Shown one piece after another: positions 50,976 through 59,793 of a stretch of DNA of 64,000 bases; within the stretch, counting starts at the first letter, position 1; the number at the start of each line of letters is the position of its first letter. The translations under genes and the position numbers were made by a program. The notes under the pieces are model-generated. The model was not told the DNA's origin and did no database searches. It worked only from the letters and a program-made list of their open reading frames with translations. The stretch is from Muriicola marianensis (GTDB taxonomy: Bacteria > Bacteroidota > Bacteroidia > Flavobacteriales > Flavobacteriaceae). Where the stretch lies: NCBI RefSeq assembly GCF_014638095.1, contig NZ_BMFH01000002.1, forward strand, positions 558,001-622,000, in the 5' to 3' direction.

Positions 50976-51764
50976 TCAGTTCTTTCTGTTCAGAACCTTG
51001 TACTCCTCGTAGCAGCTACTCATGGCGTCGAGTATCTGAAGGTCGTTGGCGGTGGTGATAAAAGATCTGGAAAAATTGCAGTTCGATAGGATGTCCTCTA
51101 TGTCGACCTTCTCCAGTTGCAGGAGTTCGGTAAGGGTTTCCCGGTCGAATTTCGAAGCCAGGAGGTCCCTGATCTCGTCATCTTCTTTGATCAGGCGGAG
51201 CTTCCGCATCTGGTTGGGCCGTTTCCCGAATAGATTTCTCAACAGGTCAGCCGGGTTCAGGATAGCCCCCAGCACCTTGGTGACTGCACTCGGGTTTTTA
51301 TTTCCGGCTTCGTAACTCTTAGACAATCCTGAAATACTGTATTGATAGGCGGTATTGATGGGCAGATTCTTCACATCGATCTCGAGGTAACCTGTGAGCT
51401 GGTAAGGTCTCACGATGACCTCCTCCAGGGCGTACGCCAGTTCTGTCAGGGCTATTTTGGTATCCCCAAACCGGAACATATCATTGGTCACCCGGATTTT
51501 CTGGGATTTAAAACCCAGATAAGAGAAATAGAGGGTGTCATTTACGGTGGCCCGAATGGTAAAATCCCCATCGGCATTGGTGATGGTCCCGATCACCTGG
51601 TTCAGGTTGACCACGTGAACACTCTCCAGAGGTTCTTCAGTCTGGGCATTGATCACCTTCGCACTGAATTCCTGCAGCATTTCCCGGGCAGGTTCGTCCT
51701 GTGCCCAGAGCAGATATGGACCGAACGAAACAACTGACAGTAAAATTATTTTCCTCAAACTCAT
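50976..51764 (-). CDS. Secreted protein with carboxypeptidase-like regulatory domain
   Basis: The protein, 262 residues from the ATG at 51764, has a signal peptide (MSLRKIILLSVVSFGPYLLWAQ). A CarboxypepD_reg-like beta-sandwich follows (EFSAKVINAQTEEPLESVHVVNLNQVIGTITNADGDFTIRA and TLYFSYLGFKSQKIRV), then a charged C-terminal helical domain with QMRKLRLIKEDDEIRDLLASKFDRETLTELLQLE. The first domain is common at the start of TonB-linked proteins, but no barrel follows here. It is probably periplasmic or on the outer membrane, with unknown function. An in-frame ATG at 51785 lies seven codons upstream and gives a less typical signal. The gap to the GH13 gene (162 bp) holds nothing I can support. 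Confidence 0.78.
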   Translation of the reverse strand: MSLRKIILLSVVSFGPYLLWAQDEPAREMLQEFSAKVINAQTEEPLESVHVVNLNQVIGTITNADGDFTIRATVNDTLYFSYLGFKSQKIRVTNDMFRFGDTKIALTELAYALEEVIVRPYQLTGYLEIDVKNLPINTAYQYSISGLSKSYEAGNKNPSAVTKVLGAILNPADLLRNLFGKRPNQMRKLRLIKEDDEIRDLLASKFDRETLTELLQLEKVDIEDILSNCNFSRSFITTANDLQILDAMSSCYEEYKVLNRKN

Positions 51765-51824
51765 GCTACAGGCACGAATAAACAAAAATTCTTTTTTCGG
51801 GGCTCCTATTTAATATACAATTAA

Positions 51825-53591
51825 CTAATAGAATCCATCCCGGAATTTGTTCTTTTTCTTACCGGATCTGCGACCGCTTTTCTTCGCTTTGGAACGGCGT
51901 CCGGTATCTTCCCTTCGCCTTTCTTTTTTCTTCCTTCGGCCTTTATCCCTGCCTTTCCGTCCCCCGCTTTCCGGGTTCTTGGATACTTCTACATTTACGT
52001 AGCGGCCGTCCACCTTGAAATCCCTGAACGTGCTCAGGATCAGGTCAGTAAGTGAGGCATCCGTATTAAAGAAGGAAAAGCTGTCCTTGACGTCCACCCT
52101 GTTCACATCCTCTTTCCCGACACCGAGAGTTTCCTTGAGAAAGTCCTTGAGCGACATCCAGTCGTACCCGTCCTTTTCCCCTACATTGATAAAATATCTA
52201 ACCGAGTCCCCGGTCTGTGCTTCAGCACCGGGCATGTCATTCAGAGAACCTTTGCCTCCGGGACTTTCAGAGGTGTTGAGGTCTTTTACCTTGCTGTAAT
52301 AGGAATAGAAGCGTGTGAATTCAACAGAGACGATCTTTTTGATCAGTTCTTCCCGGTCTATCCCTTCGAGGACGTCGTGAATGGCAGGGAGGTAGTTGTC
52401 GACCGCTTCATTGATCTTCGTGTTGCGGATCTTGCTTGCCAGATGATATAACTGAATCTCGCAAATCTCCATACCCGATGGGATCTTCTTCGCCTCGAAT
52501 TTCTGTTTGATGATATTCTCAATGGTCTTGATCTTCCTCAATTCGCTCCGCGTAATGATGACCATGGAGATGCCGGATTTTCCTGCCCGGCCGGTACGTC
52601 CGCTCCTATGGGTATAAGTCTCGATCTCATCGGGCAATTGGTAATTGATCACGTGGGAGATATCGTCCACATCTATACCCCGGGCAGCCACATCGGTGGC
52701 CACGAGCATCTGGATCTGATTTTTTCGGAAGGCGTTCATCACCAGGTCTCTCTGGTTCTGGCTTAGGTCGCCGTGCAAAGCTCCGGCATTGTATCCGTCC
52801 TCGATCAGTTTTTCGGCTACACGCTGTGTGTCCCTCTTGGTGCGGCAAAAGACAACGGAAAAGATCCCCGGATTGGCATCGGCAAGACGCTTGAGTGCTT
52901 CATACCGGTCTCTGCCGCTTACGACATAGTATTCGTGTTGTACTGTATCTACCCCGGTATTCCTTCCGCCTACGGTAACCTCCTTAGGGTTGAACATGAA
53001 TTTTTTGGCAATGCTGGCCACTTCCTTGGGCATGGTCGCCGAGAACAGCCAGGTGGATTTCTCTTCCGGAGTGGTGGAAAGGATATCCTTTATATCCTCG
53101 TAGAATCCCATATTCAGCATTTCGTCGGCCTCGTCGAGGATGCAGTAATCGATTTTGGAGATATCGATCATACCCCTCCCGATCATGTCTTTCATCCTTC
53201 CCGGGGTAGCCACAATGATCTGGGCTCCCTTCTTGATTTGTCTCGCCTGTTCAGTAATACTGGCTCCGCCGTAAATGGCAACAATATTGAGACCTTTGAC
53301 GTATTTGGAATACAAATGCATCTCGTTTGTGATCTGCAGGCAGAGTTCCCGAGTTGGGGAGAGAATGATTCCCTGGGTGGTCCTGCTTTCACTGTGTATC
53401 TTCTGGATCAGGGGAAAACCAAAGGCGGCTGTTTTTCCTGTGCCCGTCTGAGCCAGGGCGACCAGGTCGGTTTCATCTTCCAGTAAGATGGGAATGGTTT
53501 TTTGCTGTACTTCCGAAGGGGTTTCAAATCCGAGGTCGGACACAGCCTGCAACAGGGCTTCATTGAGCCCGAGCGCTTTAAATGAGTTCAT
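51825..53591 (-). CDS. DEAD-box RNA helicase (DeaD/CsdA-like with DbpA-type RNA-binding domain)
   Basis: The 588-residue protein has the helicase core motifs: Q-motif FETPSEVQQKTIP, motif I AQTGTGKT, motif II DEADEM, motif III SAT, and motif VI HRSGRTGRAG. After about residue 470 a DbpA-like RNA-binding fold (DYVRYFINVGEKDGYDW-like, KDSFSFFNTD) is followed by a very basic Lys/Arg/Gly tail of about 50 residues. It unwinds RNA in ribosome assembly or at low temperature. Start at 53591 gives MNSFKALGL, the family N-terminus; an ATG at 53630 would add 13 residues. It is likely monocistronic. Confidence 0.94.
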   Translation of the reverse strand: MNSFKALGLNEALLQAVSDLGFETPSEVQQKTIPILLEDETDLVALAQTGTGKTAAFGFPLIQKIHSESRTTQGIILSPTRELCLQITNEMHLYSKYVKGLNIVAIYGGASITEQARQIKKGAQIIVATPGRMKDMIGRGMIDISKIDYCILDEADEMLNMGFYEDIKDILSTTPEEKSTWLFSATMPKEVASIAKKFMFNPKEVTVGGRNTGVDTVQHEYYVVSGRDRYEALKRLADANPGIFSVVFCRTKRDTQRVAEKLIEDGYNAGALHGDLSQNQRDLVMNAFRKNQIQMLVATDVAARGIDVDDISHVINYQLPDEIETYTHRSGRTGRAGKSGISMVIITRSELRKIKTIENIIKQKFEAKKIPSGMEICEIQLYHLASKIRNTKINEAVDNYLPAIHDVLEGIDREELIKKIVSVEFTRFYSYYSKVKDLNTSESPGGKGSLNDMPGAEAQTGDSVRYFINVGEKDGYDWMSLKDFLKETLGVGKEDVNRVDVKDSFSFFNTDASLTDLILSTFRDFKVDGRYVNVEVSKNPESGGRKGRDKGRRKKKERRREDTGRRSKAKKSGRRSGKKKNKFRDGFY

Positions 53592-53759
53592 AAACGTTAC
53601 TTTACGCAATCGCGAATACGGATGTTGCATAGAGCGGTTATCGAAATAACGTTTTGGTACTCAGCGCAACACATGCTATACCAGCGGCTAAATTAAGGCG
53701 CAAAGGTACTGCTAAATCTCGATACGGTGCGAATTAATCGTTCTTTTGTTTCGGGTCCA

Positions 53760-54347
53760 TCAGTTTTTGTACTGCTTTTTTCCGAGGTGTTCGAGTAGTT
53801 CAGCCACGGCCCTGGCCCTGTGGCTGATTTGGTTCTTTTCCTCCAGCGTGAGTTCTGCAAAGGTCTTGTCAAATCCTGCAGGACGAAAAACGGGGTCGTA
53901 GCCAAATCCTTTTTCCCCTTTTGGTGCTTCAGTGATCTCTCCCTCGACCTCACCCCTGAAGAGATAGGTTTCATCGCCGTAACAAAGAGCGATAACGGTG
54001 GTAAATCGAGCTTGCCTGTTGGTTTTGCCCTGTAATTCCTTCAGAAGTTTCTCAGTATTTGCTGCTTCATTCTTTGGAGTGCCGGCATAGCGGGCTGAAA
54101 ATACTCCCGGTGCACCATCAAGGGCATCTACCTCGAGCCCTGTATCATCTGCAAAACAGGGATATCCGTAATTTTCCAGAACAAAAGATGCTTTAAGGAG
54201 AGCGTTCCCTTCAAGGCTGTCAGCAGTTTCCGGAATCTCCGTACGACAGCCAATATCCTCGAGGGTCAAGAGGGTGATATGAGGAGGAAGAACCTGCTGT
54301 ATCTCACGGATCTTATTGGGATTGTGGGTGGCGAAAACCAATTCCAT
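53760..54347 (-). CDS. rdgB: Non-canonical purine NTP pyrophosphatase, RdgB/HAM1
   Basis: This enzyme hydrolyses dITP, ITP and XTP to the monophosphates, keeping deaminated purines out of DNA. The 195-residue protein has ATHNPNKIREIQ, FADDTGLEVDALDGAPGVFSARYAG and KGFGYDPVF and SHRARA motifs, all complete. It is divergent from the ICMT-like gene at 54421, with 73 bp between. A 168-bp gap separates it from the DEAD-box gene. Confidence 0.94.
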   Translation of the reverse strand: MELVFATHNPNKIREIQQVLPPHITLLTLEDIGCRTEIPETADSLEGNALLKASFVLENYGYPCFADDTGLEVDALDGAPGVFSARYAGTPKNEAANTEKLLKELQGKTNRQARFTTVIALCYGDETYLFRGEVEGEITEAPKGEKGFGYDPVFRPAGFDKTFAELTLEEKNQISHRARAVAELLEHLGKKQYKN

Positions 54348-54420
54348 AGCCTGGTATTTTTGACGTACTGGGGATTGAATTCAAAAATAGTAATTTTGCA
54401 GCCTACCTACCGAAGACCTT

Positions 54421-54873
54421 ATGAATCTGAGAATCCCTCCTGTTTTGCTGTTTGTTTTTACAGCTCTTTTGATGTACCTGCTGGCCGAATTCCTACCGGT
54501 GGGGTATTTTGATTTCTTTGGCCGCATGTATCTTATGGGAACCCTGCTTCTTCTGGCATTGGTGACCGCGATCACAGCCCTGATTCAATTTTTTAGCGCA
54601 AAGACCTCTGTGGATCCATTGAATCCGGACAAGGCTTCTGCTCTGGTAACAAGGGGCGTGTATTCCATTTCGAGGAATCCCCAGTATCTTGCATTGCTGA
54701 TGGTACTCCTGGCGTGGGGTTTATGGCTGGGCAATGCTTTTAACGTACTGCTTGCCGCCGGATTTGTCTCCGCGATGAACAGGTGGCAGATCAGCAGGGA
54801 AGAAGCCAGTCTGCTGGAAAAATTTGGCAAGGAATACAGTCAATACTGCATAAAGGTTCGGCGCTGGTTCTAA
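54421..54873 (+). CDS. Isoprenylcysteine carboxyl methyltransferase-like membrane protein (PEMT/ICMT)
   Basis: The 150-residue protein has four hydrophobic helices and the PEMT/ICMT signature: VTRGVYSISRNPQYLALLMVLLAWGLWLG and then MNRWQISREEASLLEKFGKEYSQYCIKVRRWF, where the RNPxY and E-x2-L-x3-FG-x2-Y residues bind SAM and the substrate. It methylates a small lipid or protein carboxyl or amine; the substrate is unknown in bacteria. A TAATTTTG block at 54391-54398 is a good -7 element. SatD follows after 107 bp and is probably under separate control. Confidence 0.86.
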   Translation: MNLRIPPVLLFVFTALLMYLLAEFLPVGYFDFFGRMYLMGTLLLLALVTAITALIQFFSAKTSVDPLNPDKASALVTRGVYSISRNPQYLALLMVLLAWGLWLGNAFNVLLAAGFVSAMNRWQISREEASLLEKFGKEYSQYCIKVRRWF

Positions 54874-54915
54874 GGATTTTATGTTCTGAACCTCCGCGGA
54901 ATAATAATCTCTCCG

Positions 54916-54966
54916 ACTTATCGTTTAAGTTATTAGTAAATAAGCTTATATTTTATTATATTAGCT
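54916..54966. promoter_or_regulatory. AT-rich region with dyads before the SatD/DUF3307 pair
   Basis: The region from about 54900 to 54980 is far richer in A+T than its surroundings. It holds an inverted repeat ACTTA-N5-TAAGT (54916-54930), a 10-bp palindrome ATAAGCTTAT (54940-54949) and a wider dyad of AGCTTATA with TATTAGCT (54943-54950 and 54959-54966). CTTA/TAAG recurs again at 54973. The next gene codes for a protein with a C-terminal helix-turn-helix, so autoregulation is possible. No consensus TAnnTTTG is seen. Confidence 0.4.
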
Positions 54967-54980
54967 GAAATACTTATAAA

Positions 54981-55583
54981 ATGATCGCTATCATTACGGG
55001 GGATATTGTGAATTCCGGTTTGTATCCGGGGGGCGAATGGATGCTCCTTTTAAAGAGGGTATTAAATCAGGTCGGGACACAGCCCGGGACCTGGGATATT
55101 TACAGGGGAGATGAATTTCAGGTGAAGACCACCAAAGAGAAGGCCCTGGAAATCGCCTTGCAATTAAAGTCGAACCTCAAGACCATCAGGGATCTGGATG
55201 TACGGATCGCCATAGGTTTGGGGGATGAGTCCTTTGCCGGCAACAAGATCACGGAATCCAATGGTTCGGCATACCGCAATTCGGGCCGATTATTCGCCGA
55301 ACTGAAATCGGGCCGGCAGTCATTGGCGATCAGAAGCAAGTGGATCGACAAGGATGAGACCATGAACCTCATGCTGCGGATGGCTCTCAGTTTTATGGAT
55401 GAGTGGACACCGGTCTCTGCAGAGACGGTCGCCTGGCACCTCCTGCACCCGGAGAGTTCGCAGCAGGAAATGGCCACTCATTTCAATATTCGGCAGTCTG
55501 CTGTTAGTCAGCGCCTGAAAAGGGCCAGGACGGATCTGGTACTTGAATTGCTCGAATTTTATCGTACCTTTTACAAAGATTAG
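54981..55583 (+). CDS. SatD family protein with C-terminal helix-turn-helix
   Basis: The 200-residue protein starts MIAIITGDIVNSGLY, the SatD family N-terminus, with YRGDEFQVKT and VRIAIGLGDESF as later blocks. These resemble a nucleotide-cyclase-like or PAS-type alpha/beta fold, though no metal or nucleotide site is fully clear. The last 50 residues form a helix-turn-helix (SSQQEMATHFNIRQSAVSQRLKRA, about 155-180). A role as a regulator that senses a small molecule or stress is likely. It is followed at 5 bp by a DUF3307 membrane protein; the two form one operon after an AT-rich dyad-bearing region. SatD was named in streptococcal acid tolerance, but the pair is not characterised in this phylum. 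Confidence 0.78.
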   Translation: MIAIITGDIVNSGLYPGGEWMLLLKRVLNQVGTQPGTWDIYRGDEFQVKTTKEKALEIALQLKSNLKTIRDLDVRIAIGLGDESFAGNKITESNGSAYRNSGRLFAELKSGRQSLAIRSKWIDKDETMNLMLRMALSFMDEWTPVSAETVAWHLLHPESSQQEMATHFNIRQSAVSQRLKRARTDLVLELLEFYRTFYKD

Positions 55584-55588
55584 TTGAA

Positions 55589-56287
55589 ATGGCCCTGTTT
55601 ATAAAACTACTGCTTGCACACCTCCTGGGTGATTTCCTTCTACAACCCGGAAAATGGGTAATCCACAAATCGGCCAACAAGATAAAATCCCCTTACCTGT
55701 ATCTTCATATCATTGTCCACTTTGTACTGGTATTGCTGCTTTTGGGTAATTATACGCATTGGCGCATCGCCCTGGTAATCGCCCTTTCTCATTGGGTGAT
55801 CGACCTTGGGAAACTCTATTCCGAACCCTTGTTTTCTAACAGGGCCGTGCCATTCATCATCGATCAGGCATTTCATCTGCTGATCATCTTCGGCTGTGCC
55901 TATTACGGCAATATTATAGGTCAGATAGACTATCTCCTGGGTCTGACCAACTGGGGTCTGGTAACTGCTATCTTCTTCCTGACTTTTCCTTCGGCCATCC
56001 TGATGAATATCCTGCTCGAAAAGATGTCCGAACAGATCTCACTCGATCATAAGTCTTTACCCAATGCCGGGAAATACATCGGGATGATAGAGCGGCTTTT
56101 CGTCCTCATCTTCATACTCACCGAGCATTGGGAAGGTATTGGTCTGCTTATAACGGCCAAATCCGTATTTAGGTTTAACGACCTCAAAGAGAGCAACAGC
56201 CGCAAGCTAACAGAATACATATTGATCGGAACGCTGCTCAGTTTTGGGCTGGCTATCATTACGGGTCTGATCTATTTGTGGTTCTGA
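55589..56287 (+). CDS. DUF3307 family membrane protein
   Basis: The 232-residue protein has about six hydrophobic helices. It starts LFIKLLLAHLLGDFLLQPGKWVIHKS, with the family HLLGDF-LLQ signature, and has HWVIDLGKLY and DQAFHLLIIFG, where the His/Asp pairs are well kept. These conserved polar residues in membrane helices suggest catalysis or metal binding. The gene follows satD after 5 bp. DUF3307 and SatD are often found together in bacterial genomes, so it is probably the effector controlled by SatD. The function is unknown. Confidence 0.8.
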   Translation: MALFIKLLLAHLLGDFLLQPGKWVIHKSANKIKSPYLYLHIIVHFVLVLLLLGNYTHWRIALVIALSHWVIDLGKLYSEPLFSNRAVPFIIDQAFHLLIIFGCAYYGNIIGQIDYLLGLTNWGLVTAIFFLTFPSAILMNILLEKMSEQISLDHKSLPNAGKYIGMIERLFVLIFILTEHWEGIGLLITAKSVFRFNDLKESNSRKLTEYILIGTLLSFGLAIITGLIYLWF

Positions 56288-56438
56288 TCTGATCCTCAGG
56301 CAGGTTAATCGGTGGTACAGTGGCCTTTCAGCTTTGCCCCTGTACACTATTTCGGAATTCACATAATTCTGGTAGAAATACAGGGTTCTTTTTGGTAAAT
56401 CCACTTAAAAATTCACGATCCTTTACTTTTATTCCAGG

Positions 56439-56472
56439 TTGATGTGAGCCTTCTTAATTATTGCTACTTTTG
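56439..56472 (+). promoter_or_regulatory. Promoter of the SerB-SerA fusion gene
   Basis: TTG at 56439-56441 and TACTTTTG at 56465-56472 are 23 bases apart and match the Bacteroidota consensus. The ATG is 20 bp downstream. The 5' leader would be about 14 nt. Confidence 0.6.
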
Positions 56473-56492
56473 CTGCCTACAGCAACAATGAA

Positions 56493-58385
56493 ATGACCAC
56501 AGTGGAAAGGAAGTATGTTTTCGATTTTGACAGCACACTGACCAGGGTAGAGGCCCTCGATGTACTCGCTGAAATGACCCTGCAGGGACGGGCAGACCGT
56601 GATGAAATCATCAAAGAAATTCAACATATCACAAACCTCGGGATTGATGGGGACATATCTTTTACGGAGTCCCTTGAGCGCCGGATCAGACTGTTGAAGG
56701 CGCACAAAAAACACCTGAAACCCCTTGTTGAGGAGCTGCGAAAGAAGATCTCCAAGTCTATTGCCACCAACAAGGAATTCTTTGAGAAGTACTCCAAGGA
56801 TATTTACGTGATCTCCTGTGGTTTCAAGGAGTTTATCGATCCCATTGTAGAGGAGTACAAAATACCTTCAGACAGGGTTTATGCCAACACGTTTACGTTT
56901 GACGAGGAAGGCAATATTACCGGCTTTGACGAGGATAACGTCCTGGCCAGCCACAACGGGAAGATAGCCTGCCTGGAGCAACTAAACCTTGACGGGGAGG
57001 TACAGGTAATCGGCGACGGTTACAGCGACTATGTGATGCGGGAAGCGGGCATCGCCCATAAATTCTTTGCCTATACTGAAAACGTACATCGGGAAAAGGC
57101 GGCTTCCAATGCAGACCATATCGCCCCCAACCTGGATGAATTTCTCTTTGTGAACGACCTGCCCAGGAACCTTTCTTACCCCAAGAACAGGATCAAGATC
57201 CTGCTGTTGGAAAACGTACACCCCATTGCATTTGACAACCTGTCTGAAGACGGTTTTTCGGTTGAGTTGATAGACCGGAGTCTCTCTGAGGAAGAACTGA
57301 TCGAGAAGATCAGAGGGGTTCACGTACTTGGGATTCGTTCCAAGACCCAGATCACACCAAGGGTTCTGGATGCTGCCAACAAATTGCTGGTGGTGGGTGC
57401 CTTCTGTATCGGAACCACTCAGATAGATCTGCACTACTGCCAGAAGAAAGGCGTAGTGGTTTTCAATGCTCCTTACAGCAATACAAGGTCTGTGGTGGAA
57501 CTGGCCGTGGGGCAGATCATCATGCTAATGCGGAATATTTTTCCCAGGAGCGTGGAGATCCATAATGGGCAATGGAATAAGACTGCTGAGAACTCCAGGG
57601 AGGTCAGGGGAAAGAACCTGGGGATTGTAGGTTATGGAAATATTGGGAAGCAACTTTCGGTTCTTGCCGAATCCATGGGGATGAGGGTATATTATTACGA
57701 CCTGGAAGACAGGCTGGCCTTGGGAAATGCCAAGAAATGCAATACTCTGGAAGACCTTCTGAATGTTTCAGATGTAGTTTCACTTCATATCGATGACAGT
57801 ATCTCGAATCACAATTTCATAGGGGAGAGGGAGTTTGCCCAAATGCGGGACGGGGCTTATTTCATCAACCTTTCAAGGGGATTTGTGGTCGACATTCCCG
57901 CTCTTGAACAGGCGCTGAAGAACGGAAAGCTGGCCGGTGCGGCCATCGACGTATATCCTGATGAGCCCCGCAGTAACGGACCTTTTTCCACTCCCTTACA
58001 GGGAATTCCAAATGTGATCCTCACGCCACATATAGGAGGAAGCACGGAGGAAGCCCAGATGAATATAGCCGATTTTGTACCCAACAAGATCATGGACTAC
58101 ATCAATTCCGGAAATACCGTAGATGCCCTGAATTTCCCGAATATCAGGCTGCCCAAGCAGAACAATGCACACCGCTTCCTGCACATCCACAGGAACCTGC
58201 CCGGGGTCATGGCACATATCAATGAGGTGCTCGCCCAGTACGAAATGAACATCTCCGGACAATACCTTTCTACCAACAGGGAATTGGGGTATGTGATCAC
58301 AGACCTGGATAAGGATTACAACAAGGATGTGATCAGGGCTCTGAAAAAGGTGGAACACACCATCAAGTTCAGGGTGCTTTACTGA
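56493..58385 (+). CDS. serA: Phosphoglycerate dehydrogenase fused to an N-terminal phosphoserine-phosphatase-like HAD domain
   Basis: The 630-residue protein has three parts. Residues 1-220 are a SerB-like HAD phosphatase with all catalytic motifs: DFDSTL (Asp 11, Asp 13), ISCGF (Ser 108), NGK (Lys 157) and GDGYSD (174-179). Residues 230-550 are a D-3-phosphoglycerate dehydrogenase with the NAD loop GYGNIG (380-385), Arg 462 (SRGF), Glu 491 and His 513 (TPHIGG). Residues 565-630 are an ACT domain (LPGVMAHINEVLAQYEMNISG) that probably binds serine. The first and last steps of serine synthesis are thus joined in one chain with likely feedback control. SerC is not in this window. The 3' end overlaps rlmH by 7 bp on the opposite strand. 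Confidence 0.93.
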   Translation: MTTVERKYVFDFDSTLTRVEALDVLAEMTLQGRADRDEIIKEIQHITNLGIDGDISFTESLERRIRLLKAHKKHLKPLVEELRKKISKSIATNKEFFEKYSKDIYVISCGFKEFIDPIVEEYKIPSDRVYANTFTFDEEGNITGFDEDNVLASHNGKIACLEQLNLDGEVQVIGDGYSDYVMREAGIAHKFFAYTENVHREKAASNADHIAPNLDEFLFVNDLPRNLSYPKNRIKILLLENVHPIAFDNLSEDGFSVELIDRSLSEEELIEKIRGVHVLGIRSKTQITPRVLDAANKLLVVGAFCIGTTQIDLHYCQKKGVVVFNAPYSNTRSVVELAVGQIIMLMRNIFPRSVEIHNGQWNKTAENSREVRGKNLGIVGYGNIGKQLSVLAESMGMRVYYYDLEDRLALGNAKKCNTLEDLLNVSDVVSLHIDDSISNHNFIGEREFAQMRDGAYFINLSRGFVVDIPALEQALKNGKLAGAAIDVYPDEPRSNGPFSTPLQGIPNVILTPHIGGSTEEAQMNIADFVPNKIMDYINSGNTVDALNFPNIRLPKQNNAHRFLHIHRNLPGVMAHINEVLAQYEMNISGQYLSTNRELGYVITDLDKDYNKDVIRALKKVEHTIKFRVLY

Positions 58386-58852
58386 TGGTGATAGGATTCA
58401 TTCCTGAGGATGGTGAATGCCCTGTAGAGCTGCTCGAGAAAGATGAGTCGGACCATCTGATGTGAAAAGGTCATGCTAGACAGACTGATGCGTCCCTGAG
58501 CCCTGCTGTAAACCGCTTCGCTGAAGCCATAAGGCCCGCCGATGATAAATACTAATTGACGGGTACCGGCATTCATATATTTCTGAAGTTCCCCGGCAAA
58601 TTCCACAGAACTGTAGCCCTTGCCTTGCTCGTCGAGCAGGATAACGGAATCAGAATCGCTTACCGCCTTCAGGATCACCTCTCCCTCAATTTGTTTCTGC
58701 TCTGGGATGGACCGGTTTCTCGTATTTTTTGGAGGCTGAAGGACCTCCTGTTCAAACCTGATGTAATGCCCCAGTCTTTTGCGGTACTCCTGGATCATGG
58801 ACTGTAAGCCTTTATGATCCGTTTTTCCAACCATCAGCAGTTTTATTTTCAT
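58379..58852 (-). CDS. rlmH: 23S rRNA (pseudouridine1915-N3)-methyltransferase RlmH
   Basis: The 157-residue SPOUT enzyme methylates pseudouridine 1915 in helix 69 of 23S rRNA. It has KIKLLMVGKTDHKGLQ, SVILLDEQGKGYSSVEFA, FIIGGPYGFSEAVYSRAQGRISLSSMTFSHQMVRLIFLEQLYRAFTILRNESYHHQ, the complete RlmH signature with the C-terminal YHH motif. It is divergent from nadC across 83 bp. Its 3' end overlaps the fusion gene's 3' end by 7 bp, leaving no room for a terminator. Confidence 0.95.
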   Translation of the reverse strand: MKIKLLMVGKTDHKGLQSMIQEYRKRLGHYIRFEQEVLQPPKNTRNRSIPEQKQIEGEVILKAVSDSDSVILLDEQGKGYSSVEFAGELQKYMNAGTRQLVFIIGGPYGFSEAVYSRAQGRISLSSMTFSHQMVRLIFLEQLYRAFTILRNESYHHQ

Positions 58853-58935
58853 GGTTTAAAGGTAAAGTTTTCCGTTATTACGGATTCCTTCATGGCATTT
58901 GTTTTTACTAATTTTACCTTATAAAATTTAGCCAG

Positions 58936-59793
58936 ATGATTTCACAGCAGGCCCTGGAACAAGAGATAAGGCAGATCATAGAAAATGGGATTCGGGAAGA
59001 TGTCGGGGACGGGGATCACAGTTCCCTGGCATGTATCCCTGAAGAATCGTCAGGAAAAGCAAGACTGCTGGTCAAGGAAGAATGCGTGATCGCCGGAGTG
59101 GAATTCGCACAACAGGTATTTCATTATGTGGATCCTGGACTGAAGGTGGAGGTAGTGATCCGGGATGGAGAGAAGGTGAACTATGGGGACGAGGTTTTCT
59201 ATGTCAGCGGTTCGTCCAGGAGTATTCTGATGGCAGAACGACTCGTCTTGAACGCTATGCAGCGGATGAGTGCCATCGCTACCAAAACAGCGGCCTATGT
59301 GGCCCTATTAGAAGGTACGGGTACCAGGATCCTCGATACGCGTAAAACGACTCCCGGGATAAGGGCGCTGGAGAAATGGGCCGTTAAAATAGGCGGGGGA
59401 GAGAACCACAGGTATGCCCTTTATGATATGATCATGCTGAAGGACAATCATATCGATTTTGCCGGCGGGATCACGGGGGCGATCGACAAGACAAAAAAGT
59501 ACCTCAGGGACCGCGGTTTGGATCTGAAGATCATCGTGGAGGCCAGGGATTTGAAGGAGGTGGAGGAGATCCTGCGCTCTGAGGGTATTTATCGCATTCT
59601 GCTGGACAATTTTAGTTATGAAGATACACGGAAAGCTGTCGGCATGGTCGGTGGTCGCTGCCTGACCGAATCTTCGGGTGGAATTAATGAATCGACCTTA
59701 CGCAAATACGCCGAGTGCGGCGTAGATTTTATTTCCTCCGGAGCACTTACGCATTCGGTCAGCAATAAGGACCTGAGTCTAAAAGCTGTTTAA
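58936..59793 (+). CDS. nadC: Nicotinate-nucleotide diphosphorylase (carboxylating)
   Basis: This enzyme makes nicotinate mononucleotide from quinolinate and PRPP in NAD synthesis. The 285-residue protein has GDGDHSSLACIPE, LNAMQRMSAIATKTAAYV, ILDTRKTTPGIRALEKWAVKIGGGENHR, MLKDNHIDFAGGI and ESSGGINESTLRKYAECGVDFISSGALTHS, the full QAPRTase pattern. It is the first gene of an operon with yihY, DUF2147 and priA; yihY begins at the base after its stop. No consensus promoter is obvious in the gap to rlmH, although TTTG at 58898-58901 could be a -33 element. Confidence 0.95.
   Translation: MISQQALEQEIRQIIENGIREDVGDGDHSSLACIPEESSGKARLLVKEECVIAGVEFAQQVFHYVDPGLKVEVVIRDGEKVNYGDEVFYVSGSSRSILMAERLVLNAMQRMSAIATKTAAYVALLEGTGTRILDTRKTTPGIRALEKWAVKIGGGENHRYALYDMIMLKDNHIDFAGGITGAIDKTKKYLRDRGLDLKIIVEARDLKEVEEILRSEGIYRILLDNFSYEDTRKAVGMVGGRCLTESSGGINESTLRKYAECGVDFISSGALTHSVSNKDLSLKAV

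Noticed and set aside
53693-53974. Open frame of 93 codons overlapping rdgB on the same strand
   Set aside because: It lies largely inside the well-supported RdgB gene in another frame and has no motif.
58898-58930. Promoter for nadC
   Set aside because: A TTTG is present, but the expected TAnnTTTG at the right distance is not; not listed as a feature.
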